From: Azospirillum endophyticum
GTDB taxonomy: Bacteria; Pseudomonadota; Alphaproteobacteria; Azospirillales; Azospirillaceae
Reading direction: 5' to 3'
NCBI RefSeq assembly: GCF_016595245.1
Contig: NZ_JAENHM010000064.1
Location: 1 to 64,000 of the forward strand
Length of the DNA: 64,000 nucleotides
The notes beneath the pieces are model-generated. The model saw nothing but the letters and a program-made list of their open reading frames with translations. It did not search any database and was not told where the DNA came from. A program made the position numbers and the translations under genes. Shown piece by piece: positions 8,684 to 18,119 of the stretch (position 1 is its first letter; every line of letters begins with the position of its first letter).

Positions 8684-9337
8684 ATGAACGGATTTCTCAT
8701 CGTCAACGGCCTGTCGGGCCTGCTGATCGTCAGCTCCCTTCTGGTCACGCTCGCCGGCAATCCGGCCAACTCCGCCCGCTTCTACGCGCTGCAGAGCTTC
8801 ATCCTGGTGATGCTGTTCGTGGCGCTGGCAGGGGCCACCGGGTCGGGCGAGCTGTATCTCTGGTCCTTCACCGCGCTGCTGACCAAGGTGATCCTGGTCC
8901 CGGCCATCATGGTCCGCGCCTTCCGCCGGCTGAGCGACCCGGCCATCGGCACGGGGGCGGTGATGCCGACGGCGCTGTCCATCGTCGGCGCCGCCGTCGC
9001 CCTCATCCTCTGCTTCGTCGTGGCGTCCAAGGTGACGCTGCCGGCGGCGGATGCCATCAAGCCGGCACTGGCGGTGTCGCTCGCCCTGTTCTTCATCGGG
9101 CTCGCCTGCATCGTGGCGCAGCGGAACATCCTGAAGCAGGTGTTCGGCTATTGCCTGATGGAGAACGGGTCGCACCTGACCCTGGCCCTGCTGGCCCCCA
9201 ACGCGCCGGAGCTGGTGGAGATCGGCATCGCCACCGACGCCATCTTCGCGGTGGTGGTGATGGCGGCGCTGGGATCGCGGATCTTCGACACGCTGCACAC
9301 GCTCGACGCGCGCCAGCTCACGAGCCTGAAGGGATGA
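8684..9337 (+). CDS. hyfE: Hydrogenase-4 subunit E
   Basis: Integral membrane protein of 217 residues (E. coli HyfE 216) with about six to seven transmembrane helices; its N-terminal part resembles complex I NuoK. The conserved MENGSHLTLALLAP segment lies near residue 163. It belongs to the membrane arm together with HyfB, C, D and F. The ATG at 8684 follows a GGGAGGGAA ribosome site 14 bp after the hyfD stop. A longer open frame in the same phase begins inside hyfD but is not coding there. Confidence 0.9.
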   Translation: MNGFLIVNGLSGLLIVSSLLVTLAGNPANSARFYALQSFILVMLFVALAGATGSGELYLWSFTALLTKVILVPAIMVRAFRRLSDPAIGTGAVMPTALSIVGAAVALILCFVVASKVTLPAADAIKPALAVSLALFFIGLACIVAQRNILKQVFGYCLMENGSHLTLALLAPNAPELVEIGIATDAIFAVVVMAALGSRIFDTLHTLDARQLTSLKG

Positions 9338-9342
9338 CCGCC

Positions 9343-10983
9343 ATGGTATCCTCGATCCTTCCCCCACTTCTGCTGATCGGTCCGCTGGCGGTGGCGGTGT
9401 TCCTGCTGACCCTGCCCTGGTTCCGGGAGTCCCTGCCCGAAGCCCTCGCGACCGACCATGGCGGCGTGACGCTGCTGGAGCGCATCCATCTGGGCTCCAT
9501 CGGCTATGTCTTCCTGCTGAGCATCGCGGCGCTGATCCAGGTGCTGTCGAACGGCGCCATTTCCGCCTTCGGCGACTGGCTGTTCGTCGACGCGCTCGGC
9601 GCCGTCTTCATGATGCTGATCGGCGTGGTCGGCCTGATGACCGGCCTCTATTCCATCGCCTACATCCGCCACGACCTGGAGTCCGGCGCCATCGACGCCG
9701 GCAAGGTCCGGATCTACTACGGCTTCTTCAGCCTGTTCCTGTTCACCATGCTGCTGGCGGTCACCGCCAACAACATCATCATGATGTGGGCGGCCATCGA
9801 GGCGACGACGCTGGGATCCGCCTTCCTGGTCGGGCTGTACGGGCAGAAATCCTCGCTGGAGGCCGCCTGGAAATACGTGATCATCTGCACGGTCGGCGTC
9901 GCCTTCGGCCTCTACGGCACGGTGCTGGTCTTCGCCAACGCCGCCGACGTGCTGGCCGACCCGCATCAGGCGGTGCTGTGGACGGCCCTGGTCGGCCATG
10001 CCGCCGAACTGGACCCGATGCTGGTCAAGCTGGCCTTCGTCTTCGCCCTGATCGGCTTCGGCACCAAGGCCGGCATCTTCCCGATGCATGCCTGGCTGCC
10101 CGATGCCCATTCCGAGGCGCCGAGCCCGGTGTCGGGCCTGCTGTCGGGCGTGCTGCTGAAATGCGCGCTGCTGATCGTCATCCGCTTCTACGTCATCACC
10201 GTCGGCACGGTGGGCACCGGCTTCCCGCAGATGCTGCTGCTGACGCTGGGCCTGCTGTCGGTCGGCGTCTCGTCCCTGCTGTTCTTCGTGCAGCAGGATC
10301 TGAAGCGCAAGCTGGCCTATTCCAGCATCGAGAATGTCGGGCTGATCGTCGTGGCGCTCGGCGTCGGCGGGCCGCTCGGCATCGCCGCCGCCCTGCTGCA
10401 CGCCATCAACCACAGCGTCACCAAGGCCCTGTTCTTCTGCAGCGCCGGCAATGTCCTGATGAAATACGGCACCCGCGACCTGCGGGCGGTGAAGGGCGTG
10501 CTGCGGGTGGCCCCGGCCACCGGCCTGCTGATGATGGGCTGCGCCCTGGCGCTGGCCGGCTTCCCGCCCTTCAACATCTTCGTCAGCGAATTCATGGTCT
10601 TCATGGCCGGGCTGAACGAAGGCTATGGCTGGATCATGGCGCTGTGCGCGCTGTTCCTGTGCATCACCATCGCCGGTCTGGTGAAGATCGTCGCCGACAG
10701 CGTGCTGGGCAAGAGCCCGGAGACGATGGCCAAGGGTGACGTCGGCTGGAGGGCGCTGGCCCCGCTGGGCGTGCTGGCGGTGCTTGTGCTGATACTGGGC
10801 TTCGCCGTGCCGCAGCCGCTGTCCAATCTGGTGCAGCAGGCGACCGCGGTGGTGATGAACGGTGACAGCCGCCCGGTGGTGGCCGCCCCCTGGCAGACAT
10901 ACGACAAGCCGAAATACGACACGGCCCGCGCCGGCGGTTCCCTGGTAACCGGCAGCCTCTCGCAGACGGAGATTTCCAAATGA
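9343..10983 (+). CDS. hyfF: Hydrogenase-4 subunit F, antiporter-like membrane protein
   Basis: Third antiporter-like subunit, about 546 residues (E. coli HyfF 526), homologous to NuoM/NuoN. It carries the conserved GFGTKAGIFPMHAWLPDAHS stretch near residue 240 followed by PSPVSGLLSGVLLKCAL, the lysine-containing helix of ion-translocating subunits. A further lysine helix lies near INHSVTKALFF. Two in-frame ATGs are possible. The one at 9334 overlaps the hyfE stop but has no room for a ribosome site; 9343 has AAGGG about nine bases upstream and was preferred. The stop overlaps the hyfG start (ATGA). Confidence 0.93.
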   Translation: MVSSILPPLLLIGPLAVAVFLLTLPWFRESLPEALATDHGGVTLLERIHLGSIGYVFLLSIAALIQVLSNGAISAFGDWLFVDALGAVFMMLIGVVGLMTGLYSIAYIRHDLESGAIDAGKVRIYYGFFSLFLFTMLLAVTANNIIMMWAAIEATTLGSAFLVGLYGQKSSLEAAWKYVIICTVGVAFGLYGTVLVFANAADVLADPHQAVLWTALVGHAAELDPMLVKLAFVFALIGFGTKAGIFPMHAWLPDAHSEAPSPVSGLLSGVLLKCALLIVIRFYVITVGTVGTGFPQMLLLTLGLLSVGVSSLLFFVQQDLKRKLAYSSIENVGLIVVALGVGGPLGIAAALLHAINHSVTKALFFCSAGNVLMKYGTRDLRAVKGVLRVAPATGLLMMGCALALAGFPPFNIFVSEFMVFMAGLNEGYGWIMALCALFLCITIAGLVKIVADSVLGKSPETMAKGDVGWRALAPLGVLAVLVLILGFAVPQPLSNLVQQATAVVMNGDSRPVVAAPWQTYDKPKYDTARAGGSLVTGSLSQTEISK

Positions 10984-12695
10984 ACCTCATCACTCCGGTC
11001 CGGGTCGGGAGCGGCACCATCGCCTCCCTGCGCGAGAGCCTGCCCCATGCGATCCTCGATGAATCCTGGCAGACCGAGGCCCAGGTCACCATCACGGTCA
11101 AGCCCGTCTCGCTGCCCGATGTCGTCGCCAGCCTCTATTACGACCACAATGGCTGGCTGTCGGTGGTCGTCGGCAACGACGAACGGCCGCTGAATGGCGC
11201 CTACGCCGTCTACTATGTCCTGTCCATGGAAGGCGCAGACAAGTGCCATGTGGTGGTGCGCTGCGAGGTGCCGGCCGACACGCTGGAATACCCCTCCGTC
11301 ACCCGGCGGGTTCCGGCTTGCGTCTGGGGCGAGCGCGAGGTGCGCGACATGTTCGGCCTGCGCCCGGTCGGTCTGCCCGACGAACGCCGCCTCGTCCTGC
11401 CCGACGACTGGCCGGACGAGCTCTATCCGCTGCGCAAGGATTCAATGGATTACCGGCTGCGGCCGGCACCGACCGCCGACGACGAGACCTACCAGTTCAT
11501 CAACGAGGCCAAGCAGGAAACCCGCGTCGTCCCGCTGGGTCCGCTGCACATCACGTCGGACGAGCCCGGCCATTTCCGCCTGTTCGTCGACGGCGAGGAC
11601 ATCATCGACGCCGATTACCGCATGTTCTACGTCCACCGCGGCATGGAGAAGGTGGCCGAGACGCGGATGGGCTACAATGACGTCACCTTCCTGGCCGACC
11701 GCGTCTGCGGCATCTGCGGCTACGCCCACAGCGTCGCCTATGCCAACTCGGTGGAGAATGCGCTGGGCATAACGGTGCCGCCGCGGGCCCAGGCCATCCG
11801 CTCCATCCTGCTGGAGACGGAGCGGATGCACAGCCATCTGCTGAACCTCGGCCTCGTCTGCCATTTCATCGGCTTCGACACCGGCTTCATGCAGTTCTTC
11901 CGCGTGCGCGAGAAGGCGATGACGCTGGCGGAGCTGCTGACCGGCGCCCGCAAGACCTATGCGCTGAACCTGATCGGCGGCGTGCGCCGCGACATCCTGG
12001 GCGACCAGCAGGCCAGGACCCGCGAACTGGTCGCCGAGCTGCGCGACGACGTGACCCGGCTGGTCGACGTGCTGCTGTCCACCGCCAACGTCAGCGGCCG
12101 CGTCAAGGGCGTCGGCCGGCTCGACCCGCAGATCGCCCGCGACTACAGCCCGGTCGGGCCGGTGGTGCGCGGCAGCGGCCATCGCCGCGACACCCGCGCC
12201 GACCATGCCTTCGGCGGCTACAAGCTGCTCGACATGCCGGTCCATGTCGAACAGGGCTGCGACGTGCTGTCCCGCACGCTGGTCCGGGTGGCGGAGTTCT
12301 TCGACAGCCTGTGGATCATCGAACAGCTGCTGGACAAGGCGCCCGCCGGTCCGGTGCTGACCGAGGATTTCACCTATGTCCCGCACAAATTCGCGCTGGG
12401 CTTCACCGAGGCGCCGCGCGGCGAGGACATCCACTGGTCGATGACCGGCGACAACCAGAAACTCTACCGCTGGCGCTGCCGCGCCTCGACCTACAACAAC
12501 TGGCCGGTGCTGCGCTACATGCTGCGCGGCAATACGGTGTCGGACGCCCCGCTGATCGTGGGCAGCATCGACCCCTGCTATTCCTGCACCGACCGTGTGA
12601 CCGTGGTGGACGTCCGCAAGAAGCGCTCCAAGACCATCGCCTACAAGGAGATGGAGCGCTACTGCCGCGAACGCACGGATTCACCGCTGAAGTGA
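10980..12695 (+). CDS. hyfG: Hydrogenase-4 large subunit, [NiFe] catalytic subunit
   Basis: Catalytic large subunit of a group 4 [NiFe] hydrogenase, 571 residues like E. coli HycE/HyfG. Residues 1-165 form the NuoC-like 30-kDa domain, here fused to the NuoD-like hydrogenase domain. The four nickel-iron cysteines are present: [11 protein letters not shown] near residue 240 and DPCYSCTDR near 531-539. After that arginine comes an extension of about 32 residues ending in SPLK. It closely resembles the HycE propeptide removed by HycI, so the nascent protein should be processed once nickel is inserted. The protein is cytoplasmic and membrane-attached through HyfC. Confidence 0.96.
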   Translation: MNLITPVRVGSGTIASLRESLPHAILDESWQTEAQVTITVKPVSLPDVVASLYYDHNGWLSVVVGNDERPLNGAYAVYYVLSMEGADKCHVVVRCEVPADTLEYPSVTRRVPACVWGEREVRDMFGLRPVGLPDERRLVLPDDWPDELYPLRKDSMDYRLRPAPTADDETYQFINEAKQETRVVPLGPLHITSDEPGHFRLFVDGEDIIDADYRMFYVHRGMEKVAETRMGYNDVTFLADRVCGICGYAHSVAYANSVENALGITVPPRAQAIRSILLETERMHSHLLNLGLVCHFIGFDTGFMQFFRVREKAMTLAELLTGARKTYALNLIGGVRRDILGDQQARTRELVAELRDDVTRLVDVLLSTANVSGRVKGVGRLDPQIARDYSPVGPVVRGSGHRRDTRADHAFGGYKLLDMPVHVEQGCDVLSRTLVRVAEFFDSLWIIEQLLDKAPAGPVLTEDFTYVPHKFALGFTEAPRGEDIHWSMTGDNQKLYRWRCRASTYNNWPVLRYMLRGNTVSDAPLIVGSIDPCYSCTDRVTVVDVRKKRSKTIAYKEMERYCRERTDSPLK

Positions 12696-12707
12696 CGGGG
12701 GCCAGAG

Positions 12708-13268
12708 ATGCTCAAGCTACTCAAGGAAATCTTCCGCACGGGCGAGGCGACGGTCAAATACCCCTTCGCCCCGATGCCGGTCTGCAAGGACTTCCGCGGC
12801 AAGCCGGAACACAAGGCGGAGGACTGCATCGCCTGCGCGGCCTGCACCGTCGCCTGTCCGGCCAACGCCATCGGGATGGAGACCGACACCGCCGCCGGCA
12901 GCCGCACCTGGTCGATCGATTACGGGCGCTGCGTCTTCTGCGGCCGCTGCGAGGAATCCTGCCCGACCAGCGCCATCCGCCTGTCCGACGATTTCGAACT
13001 GGCGGTCGGCAGCAAGGCCGACCTGACGCGCAAGGCCGTCTTCACGCTGGCCGACTGCGCCTGCTGCGGCAAACCCTTCGCCCCGGCCAAGGAGGTCGAC
13101 TACGTCGCCCGCCTGCTGAGCCAGTCGGCCCGCAGTGCGGAGGAAGCGGACCGGCTGCGCCTGACCGCCTCGACCTGCCCGGCCTGCAAGCGCGCCCAGG
13201 ATGTCCACCACATCGCCGACATGGGGATCGCTCGGCAGATGACTCAGGAACTGGAGACCACGCCATGA
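12708..13268 (+). CDS. hyfH: Hydrogenase-4 subunit H, NuoI-like ferredoxin
   Basis: Two-cluster [4Fe-4S] protein of 186 residues (E. coli HyfH 181) that bridges the formate dehydrogenase side to the small subunit, like NuoI in complex I. The cluster motifs are [15 protein letters not shown] near residue 41 and [15 protein letters not shown] near 75. The C-terminal half has two further pairs, CACCGKPF and CPACKRAQ, which resemble a structural metal site seen in HycF/HyfH proteins. A ribosome site precedes the ATG and the stop overlaps the hyfI start. Confidence 0.93.
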   Translation: MLKLLKEIFRTGEATVKYPFAPMPVCKDFRGKPEHKAEDCIACAACTVACPANAIGMETDTAAGSRTWSIDYGRCVFCGRCEESCPTSAIRLSDDFELAVGSKADLTRKAVFTLADCACCGKPFAPAKEVDYVARLLSQSARSAEEADRLRLTASTCPACKRAQDVHHIADMGIARQMTQELETTP

Positions 13269-14083
13269 ACGTCCCGCTAGACCCCAAGACCCTGGTGGCG
13301 GAGATGTCGCCGGTCTCCACCAGCGAGCACATCGCCGCGATGAAGAAGGCGCTGCTGAAGAACATCCAGCGCTCCGCCTACGTCTATCGCGTCGATTGCG
13401 GTGGCTGCAACGGCTGCGAGATCGAGATCTTCTCGTCCATCACCCCGGTGTTCGACGCCGAGCGCTTCGGCATCAAGGTGGTGGCCTCGCCCCGCCATGC
13501 CGACATCCTGCTGTTCACCGGCGCCGTGACCCGCGCCATGCGGATGCCGGGGCTGCGCGCCTATGAGGCGGCCCCCGACCCCAAGATCGTGGTGTCCTAC
13601 GGCGCCTGCGGCTGTACCGGCGGCATCTTCCACGACCTCTACTGCGTGTGGGGCGGCACCGACAACATCGTGCCGGTCGATGTCTACATTCCCGGCTGCC
13701 CGCCGACGCCGGCCGCGACCATCCACGGCTTCGCCGTGGCGCTGGGGCTGCTGGAACAGAAGCTGAAGGCCGAGACCCATGTCGAGGCCGCCGGGGAAAC
13801 CGCCGCCCTGCCCCATCCCGACATCCCCTACGCGCTCCGCGTCCGGCTGGAGCGCGAGGCACGGCGCATGGCCGGCTACCGCCAGGGCCGCGACATCGCC
13901 GAGGAGTTCATGGCCCTGCTGGAAGGACGGGCCCACACGCCCGGCTCCTTCACCCTGCTCGAATGCATGATGGAAGCCATCGCCGAGGAGCGCGACCCGC
14001 GCCGTGCCGAGATCATCGGCCATCTGGCCGAGGTGGTGCAGCAGGCCATCCGGGGAGAGGCGCCCAGGGGAGAAACGCCATGA
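13265..14083 (+). CDS. hyfI: Hydrogenase-4 small subunit, NuoB-like
   Basis: Electron-transferring small subunit, 272 residues (E. coli HyfI 252), of the group 4 hydrogenase; it lacks the Tat signal of uptake hydrogenases. The proximal [4Fe-4S] ligands appear in [12 protein letters not shown] (near residue 41), GACGCTGGI (near 117) and [12 protein letters not shown] (near 144). The C-terminal region of about 100 residues, rich in charged residues, is longer than in NuoB and is typical of the HycG/HyfI group. The ATG at 13265 overlaps the hyfH stop. The frame is open far upstream inside hyfG and hyfH, but only this start fits the family. Confidence 0.95.
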   Translation: MNVPLDPKTLVAEMSPVSTSEHIAAMKKALLKNIQRSAYVYRVDCGGCNGCEIEIFSSITPVFDAERFGIKVVASPRHADILLFTGAVTRAMRMPGLRAYEAAPDPKIVVSYGACGCTGGIFHDLYCVWGGTDNIVPVDVYIPGCPPTPAATIHGFAVALGLLEQKLKAETHVEAAGETAALPHPDIPYALRVRLEREARRMAGYRQGRDIAEEFMALLEGRAHTPGSFTLLECMMEAIAEERDPRRAEIIGHLAEVVQQAIRGEAPRGETP

Positions 14084-14550
14084 GCACCCTCGCACAAGCC
14101 GCCGATCCCGGCTCAATCCCCGGCCTGCGCGCCGGCCGGGGCGCGACGCCGGAGGTGGTGTTCTACCAGCTGAACGCCAAGGTGCTGGAGCGGAAGGAGG
14201 ACATTCCCGAAGATGCGAAGCAGGTGGTCTATTATTCGCTGGCCATCGGGCATCACATCGGCGTGTTCGACTGCTTCAAGCCGGCCTTCCGCTGCACCAC
14301 CGCGGTGTTCGATCGCGTTCTCGACGCGCTGAAAGACAGTGACGAGGCGCACCGCAAACTGTCCGGCCTGCTGCGCTTCGGCGAGATCACGGTGGACAGC
14401 ACCCACGTCCGGCTGCTGACGACGGCCGTCGATGCGGCGCTGCCGAATGCTCCGCCCGACGTGGCGGCGTGGCTCGACCGGCTGCGCACGGCCCTGGACG
14501 CGATCCGGCGCGAGCCTGCGATTTATCTGATGGGGAGACGGCTGTCATGA
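14080..14550 (+). CDS. hycH: Formate hydrogenlyase maturation protein HycH/HyfJ
   Basis: Small cytoplasmic accessory protein, 156 residues against about 136 in E. coli HycH and HyfJ, needed for assembly of the formate hydrogenlyase large subunit in E. coli. The family core begins at [18 protein letters not shown] and continues through [19 protein letters not shown], which are recognisable HycH segments. The N-terminus is about 20 residues longer than usual and low in complexity. It overlaps both neighbours by four bases (hyfI stop and hycI start), so it should be translated together with them. Confidence 0.87.
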   Translation: MSTLAQAADPGSIPGLRAGRGATPEVVFYQLNAKVLERKEDIPEDAKQVVYYSLAIGHHIGVFDCFKPAFRCTTAVFDRVLDALKDSDEAHRKLSGLLRFGEITVDSTHVRLLTTAVDAALPNAPPDVAAWLDRLRTALDAIRREPAIYLMGRRLS

Positions 14551-15005
14551 CCGATGTCGTATTCACGGTTGGCAATGTCCTGCGCGGCGATGACGGAGCC
14601 GGCCCGCTGCTGGCCCAGCTGCTCGACGAGCGGCCGGCCCCCGGCTGGACCGTGGTGGACGGCGAAGATGTCCCGGAAAACCACACCCACCATATCCGCG
14701 CGCTGGCGCCGCACCGGGTGCTGATCGTCGATGCCGCCGACATGGAACTGCCGCCGGGCGAAGTCCGCCTGATCGAGCAGGACAGCGTCGCCGAGCAGTT
14801 CATGGTCACCACCCACGCCATCCCGCTCAACTTCCTGATCGACAGCCTGCGCGAGACCATACCGGAGATCCTGTTCCTCGGTATCCAGCCGCAGGACACC
14901 AGCTTCTTCGCTCCGGTCACCACCACCGTCCGCAGCTCGGTGGAGGCCGTTCACGACCGGCTGGTCCGCGGCGAGGGGTTCGAGGCCTACGAGACGGTGG
15001 GCTGA
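14547..15005 (+). CDS. hycI: Hydrogenase maturation endopeptidase HycI
   Basis: Nickel-dependent specificity protease of 152 residues (E. coli HycI 156) that removes the C-terminal propeptide of the large subunit after metal insertion. The N-terminus TVGNVLRGDDGAGPLL contains the family GN(x)LRGDDG motif with the first metal-binding acidic residue. VLIVDAADM supplies the second Asp, and TTHAIPL supplies the metal-binding His. Its substrate is the HyfG extension encoded in the same operon. The start at 14547 overlaps the hycH stop; it is the last gene of the coupled run, 71 bp before focA. Confidence 0.93.
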   Translation: MTDVVFTVGNVLRGDDGAGPLLAQLLDERPAPGWTVVDGEDVPENHTHHIRALAPHRVLIVDAADMELPPGEVRLIEQDSVAEQFMVTTHAIPLNFLIDSLRETIPEILFLGIQPQDTSFFAPVTTTVRSSVEAVHDRLVRGEGFEAYETVG

Positions 15006-15076
15006 ACGGACCGGTTTGGTCCGGCAGTCGAGGCAACGCAAGACACGCACTTCAAGACAGGTGGAGGAAATTCGCC

Positions 15077-15985
15077 ATGGGTGATCCTGCATCGAAAGAC
15101 ACCCCGGTTCTCGGCATGGACGCCTACTCGCCCGCCGAGATCCAGGACAAGGTTGAAAAGCTGGGGGTGAAAAAGGCGACGATGCCCTTCCTGCCCAGCT
15201 TCATGCTGGCGGTGGTCGCCGGCGGCGGCATCGGGTTGGGCGGCATGTTCTTCGTCATCGTGCTGGCCGACCCCGCGCTCAGCTTCGCGGTCCAGCGGAT
15301 ATTGGGGGGGCTGGTCTTCTCGCTCGGCCTCGCCATCGTCATGGTCGGCGGGGCGGAGCTGTTCACCGGCAATTGCCTGATCGTGATGGCACGGGCCAAC
15401 GGCCAGATCAGCACGGCGCAGGTCCTTCGCAACTGGGCGACGATCTGGATCGGCAATGCGGTCGGGGCGATGGGCCTCGTCTTCCTGATCTTCCTGTCGC
15501 ACCACACCGAGATGAACAACGGTGCGGTCGGCGCCGCCGTCCTGAAGCTCGCCATCGGCAAGATCGCACCCGACGCGGTGACGATCTTCTTCAAGGGCAT
15601 CCTGTGCAACCTGCTGGTCTGCCTGGCGGTATGGCTCGCCTATGCCGGCCGCACGGTGACCGACAAGATCGTGGCGCTGACCCTGCCGGTCGCCGCCTTC
15701 GTCGCCGCCGGGTTCGAACACTGCATCGCCAACCTGTATTTCCTGCCGCTGGCCTATCTGCTGAAGGTGACGGGCCATGTGCCGGCCGGGCTGGACGTGT
15801 CGATGATCACGGCGGGCGGCATCCTGCACAACCTGCTGTTCGCCACGCTGGGCAACATCGTCGGCGGCTCGGTGTTCGTCGGCGGCATCTATTGGCTGAT
15901 CTACCGCAAGGGGCTGGGCGGCTTGACCCCGCTGCCGATGCACAAGCCGCTGCCGTCGGTCGGGCAGCCGGCGGCGACGCACTGA
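15077..15985 (+). CDS. focA: Formate channel, FNT family
   Basis: Inner-membrane formate channel of the formate/nitrite transporter family, 302 residues with six core helices. The FNT signatures are clear: GGAELFTGNCLIV near residue 93 and ILHNLLFATLGNIVGG near 250, where the histidine is the conserved pore residue. A 40-residue soluble N-terminus precedes the first helix. A GGTGGAGGAAA ribosome site lies just before the ATG. Its place directly after hycI suggests it brings formate to the hydrogenlyase or balances its export. The related nitrite channel NirC is less likely in this context. Confidence 0.93.
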   Translation: MGDPASKDTPVLGMDAYSPAEIQDKVEKLGVKKATMPFLPSFMLAVVAGGGIGLGGMFFVIVLADPALSFAVQRILGGLVFSLGLAIVMVGGAELFTGNCLIVMARANGQISTAQVLRNWATIWIGNAVGAMGLVFLIFLSHHTEMNNGAVGAAVLKLAIGKIAPDAVTIFFKGILCNLLVCLAVWLAYAGRTVTDKIVALTLPVAAFVAAGFEHCIANLYFLPLAYLLKVTGHVPAGLDVSMITAGGILHNLLFATLGNIVGGSVFVGGIYWLIYRKGLGGLTPLPMHKPLPSVGQPAATH

Positions 15986-16005
15986 AAGGAACGCACCGGC
16001 AAAGG

Positions 16006-16044
16006 AAAGCCCGCGGAACGGCGATGAGCCGGCCCGCGGGCTTT
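16006..16044. terminator. Bidirectional-looking terminator between focA and fdhD
   Basis: An 11-bp perfect stem, AAAGCCCGCGG at 16006-16016 and its complement at 16034-16044, sits between the convergent focA and fdhD genes. The flanking A and T runs on the two arms allow it to act in both directions. Confidence 0.78.
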
Positions 16045-16060
16045 CTGGCTCAGATGCGGC

Positions 16061-16927
16061 TCAAACGGGCATCGCGACCCGCGACGGGACGGCATAGACG
16101 GTGAGACGGCCGTCACGCACGAAGGCGACGACCCCCACCCCAACCGTCTCGGCGAAGCTGACGCACAACGAGGTCGGGGCGGAGATGGCGGCGATCAGCG
16201 GGATGCCGGCGGCAGCCGTCTTATGGACCATCTCGAAGGAGCAGCGGCTCGACACCACGACGAAGCCGCCGCTGGGGTCGATCCGCGCGCGGGCGAGCGC
16301 CCCGATCAGCTTGTCGAGCGCGTTGTGCCGGCCGACATCCTCGCGCACCGCCACCAGTTCGCCGTCGGGCCCGGCGAAGCCCGCGGCATGGACCGCCCCG
16401 GTCTCCCGGTTCAGGCTCTGTCCCGACGGCAACGCCGTCATGGCGCGGCCAATCGCGTCCGGCGCGATACGGGCGGTGGAGCGGACCGGATCGAGCGGCC
16501 TCAGGGTTTCCGCGAAACTGTCGGTGCCGCAACGGCCGCAGCCCGACCCGCCCATCAGGTTGCGCTTGCGGCGCAGCAGGGCGGCAAGCCGTTCCACCGG
16601 CAGCTGCATGCGGATGCGGACACCGTCCGCCAGCTCGTCGATGGCGGTGACGGCCAGTTCGTCGGCACTGCCGACGATCCCCTCGCTGAGGGAAAAACCG
16701 GTGGCGAAATCCTCCAGGTCGGTGGGCGTCGCCAGCATGACGGCGAAGAGATCGTCGGCATAAAGCAGCCCGACCGGCAGCTCGTCGACGATCTTCTCCT
16801 CGCGGATGTCGACGCCCGATCCGGTGCAGACGGTCGCCCGCACCAGCCGGGTCCCGCGGCGGGACAGCGGGTGAGCCAGGGAAAGCGGAGTGGAGAGCGG
16901 GGCCGCACGGGCGGTTGCATGTTCCAT
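16061..16927 (-). CDS. fdhD: Formate dehydrogenase sulfurtransferase FdhD
   Basis: Cytoplasmic protein of 288 residues that transfers sulfur from IscS to the molybdenum cofactor of formate dehydrogenases, an essential step for FdhF activity. Family features include the EEKIVDELPVGLLYADD-like N-terminal region, the essential Cys pair in SGCGRCG near residue 127, and the conserved REDVGRHNALDKLIG segment near 187. It faces focA across a terminator. FdhF is the evident client in this locus, though FdhD could also serve other formate dehydrogenases in the genome. Confidence 0.95.
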   Translation of the reverse strand: MEHATARAAPLSTPLSLAHPLSRRGTRLVRATVCTGSGVDIREEKIVDELPVGLLYADDLFAVMLATPTDLEDFATGFSLSEGIVGSADELAVTAIDELADGVRIRMQLPVERLAALLRRKRNLMGGSGCGRCGTDSFAETLRPLDPVRSTARIAPDAIGRAMTALPSGQSLNRETGAVHAAGFAGPDGELVAVREDVGRHNALDKLIGALARARIDPSGGFVVVSSRCSFEMVHKTAAAGIPLIAAISAPTSLCVSFAETVGVGVVAFVRDGRLTVYAVPSRVAMPV

Positions 16928-17429
16928 GATGAGGCCGAAACCCTGGCTGTGGCGACATTGCGGATGGTAAGGCGCGGGCGCCGGCCGGACGGTCCGTCAC
17001 GGCGTACCGTCGGTGCAGCCGGTCCTGGAGCATTGATCCCGGCGGCAAGGTCAGGCAGGCGTCCGCTGCCCGACTCTGCACCCGACCGCTACCGAACGAC
17101 ATGCGACATTCCGGCTCACCGTAAATATTCATCGGCGGTCATCAAATAGGAACCGCTTATCGGTTCATATAAATCTATTATCAACCAGTTCAGATCGATA
17201 GTCCCCAGGTAAATTTCCGAATAGAGGTTTGCAACATGCATGCAGTGGTGATAGTTCTTGGGAACTGCCGGAACACGCGGTCGGTTGGGCGACAGGTCCT
17301 CGACCCGTCCTCTCCGTCTTCATGACGATAACGTGCCCAGAGCTTGATCGATCCGGCCATGATCGGTCGATCGGCACGGATCCGGTGCTGTCGGATCGGG
17401 CCTGCCGGCTCCCATAGCGGAGAAGGACG
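16928..17429. other. Intergenic region between fdhD and hypA
   Basis: About 500 bp without a convincing gene. The 17120-17230 part is AT-rich, with CGATAG/TTATCGG half-sites like those upstream of hyfA (TTATCGG at 17158-17164 and CGATAG near 17196). The part near 17345-17400 is rich in GATCGG words that could fold. It should hold the divergent promoters of fdhD and hypA. No sigma-54 site with correct spacing was found. Confidence 0.5.
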
Positions 17430-17771
17430 ATGCATGAGCTTTCATTGTGCGAGCGCCTGCTCGAGTTGCTACAGGAGGAATCGCGGCGCCACGCCTTCCA
17501 TCGGGTCACGCGGATCCGGCTGGCGGTCGGGCGGTTCGCCTGCGTCGATCCCGACGCTCTCCGCTTCGCCTTCGACGTGGTCAGGCGCGATACATTGGCC
17601 GAGGAGGCGACGGTCGACATCGACCAGCCGCCCGGTCTGGTCTGGTGCGAGGACTGTGCCCGCGAGCGGCAGGTTCCGACGCGGCTCGCCCCCTGCCCGG
17701 CCTGCGGCGGCTTGCGCCTGTCCCCGCGCGGCGGCGAAGACCTGACCCTGGTCGAACTGGAAGTGGCGTGA
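17430..17771 (+). CDS. hypA: Hydrogenase nickel-insertion protein HypA
   Basis: Small metallochaperone, 113 residues, that delivers nickel to the hydrogenase large subunit together with HypB. The N-terminal MHE motif supplies the nickel-binding site. Two CxxC pairs, CEDC near residue 73 and CPAC near 88, form the structural zinc site. A GGAGAAGGA ribosome site precedes the ATG. hypC follows after 23 bp. hypB, the usual partner, is not in the window. Confidence 0.95.
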   Translation: MHELSLCERLLELLQEESRRHAFHRVTRIRLAVGRFACVDPDALRFAFDVVRRDTLAEEATVDIDQPPGLVWCEDCARERQVPTRLAPCPACGGLRLSPRGGEDLTLVELEVA

Positions 17772-17794
17772 CCGCTGCGGGAAGGAGCCCTGCC

Positions 17795-18076
17795 ATGTGC
17801 CTTGGAGTGCCGGCCAGGATCGTCGCCATCGCCGATGCCGGGCGCATGCTCGCCATCGCCGACATCCTGGGCGAAAGGCGGGAGGTCGACCTCTCCTGCA
17901 TCGCCGAACCGGGCGAAGCGCTGTCCAAACAGATCGGGCAGTGGGTCCTGGTCCATCTGGGCTTCGCTCTTTCCCGCATCGAGGAAGTCGACGCCCGGGT
18001 CACCCTCGACCTGCTTCGCCAGATCGACGAGGCGGAGGACGGGAAAGGGCACTTGAAGGCCTCCCTGCTCGCCTGA
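17795..18076 (+). CDS. hypC: Hydrogenase maturation chaperone HypC
   Basis: Protein of 93 residues of the HypC/HybG/HupF family that, with HypD, carries the Fe(CN)2CO group to the hydrogenase precursor. The diagnostic N-terminus MCLGVPARIV has the essential Cys2. WVLVHLGFALSRI near residue 50 matches the conserved beta-barrel core. The ATG at 17795 follows a GGAAGGAG ribosome site. The frame is open upstream through hypA, but the family always begins at this methionine. Confidence 0.95.
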   Translation: MCLGVPARIVAIADAGRMLAIADILGERREVDLSCIAEPGEALSKQIGQWVLVHLGFALSRIEEVDARVTLDLLRQIDEAEDGKGHLKASLLA

Positions 18077-18119
18077 CTTGGGCGACATGGTCGGCCGAAC
18101 CCCACAGGAGATCGTTCCG

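Noticed and set aside
17366-17392. Possible sigma-54 promoter (CGGCACGGATCC...GTGCTG) before hypA
   Set aside because: The GG and GC elements are 12 bp apart instead of 10, so spacing is wrong.
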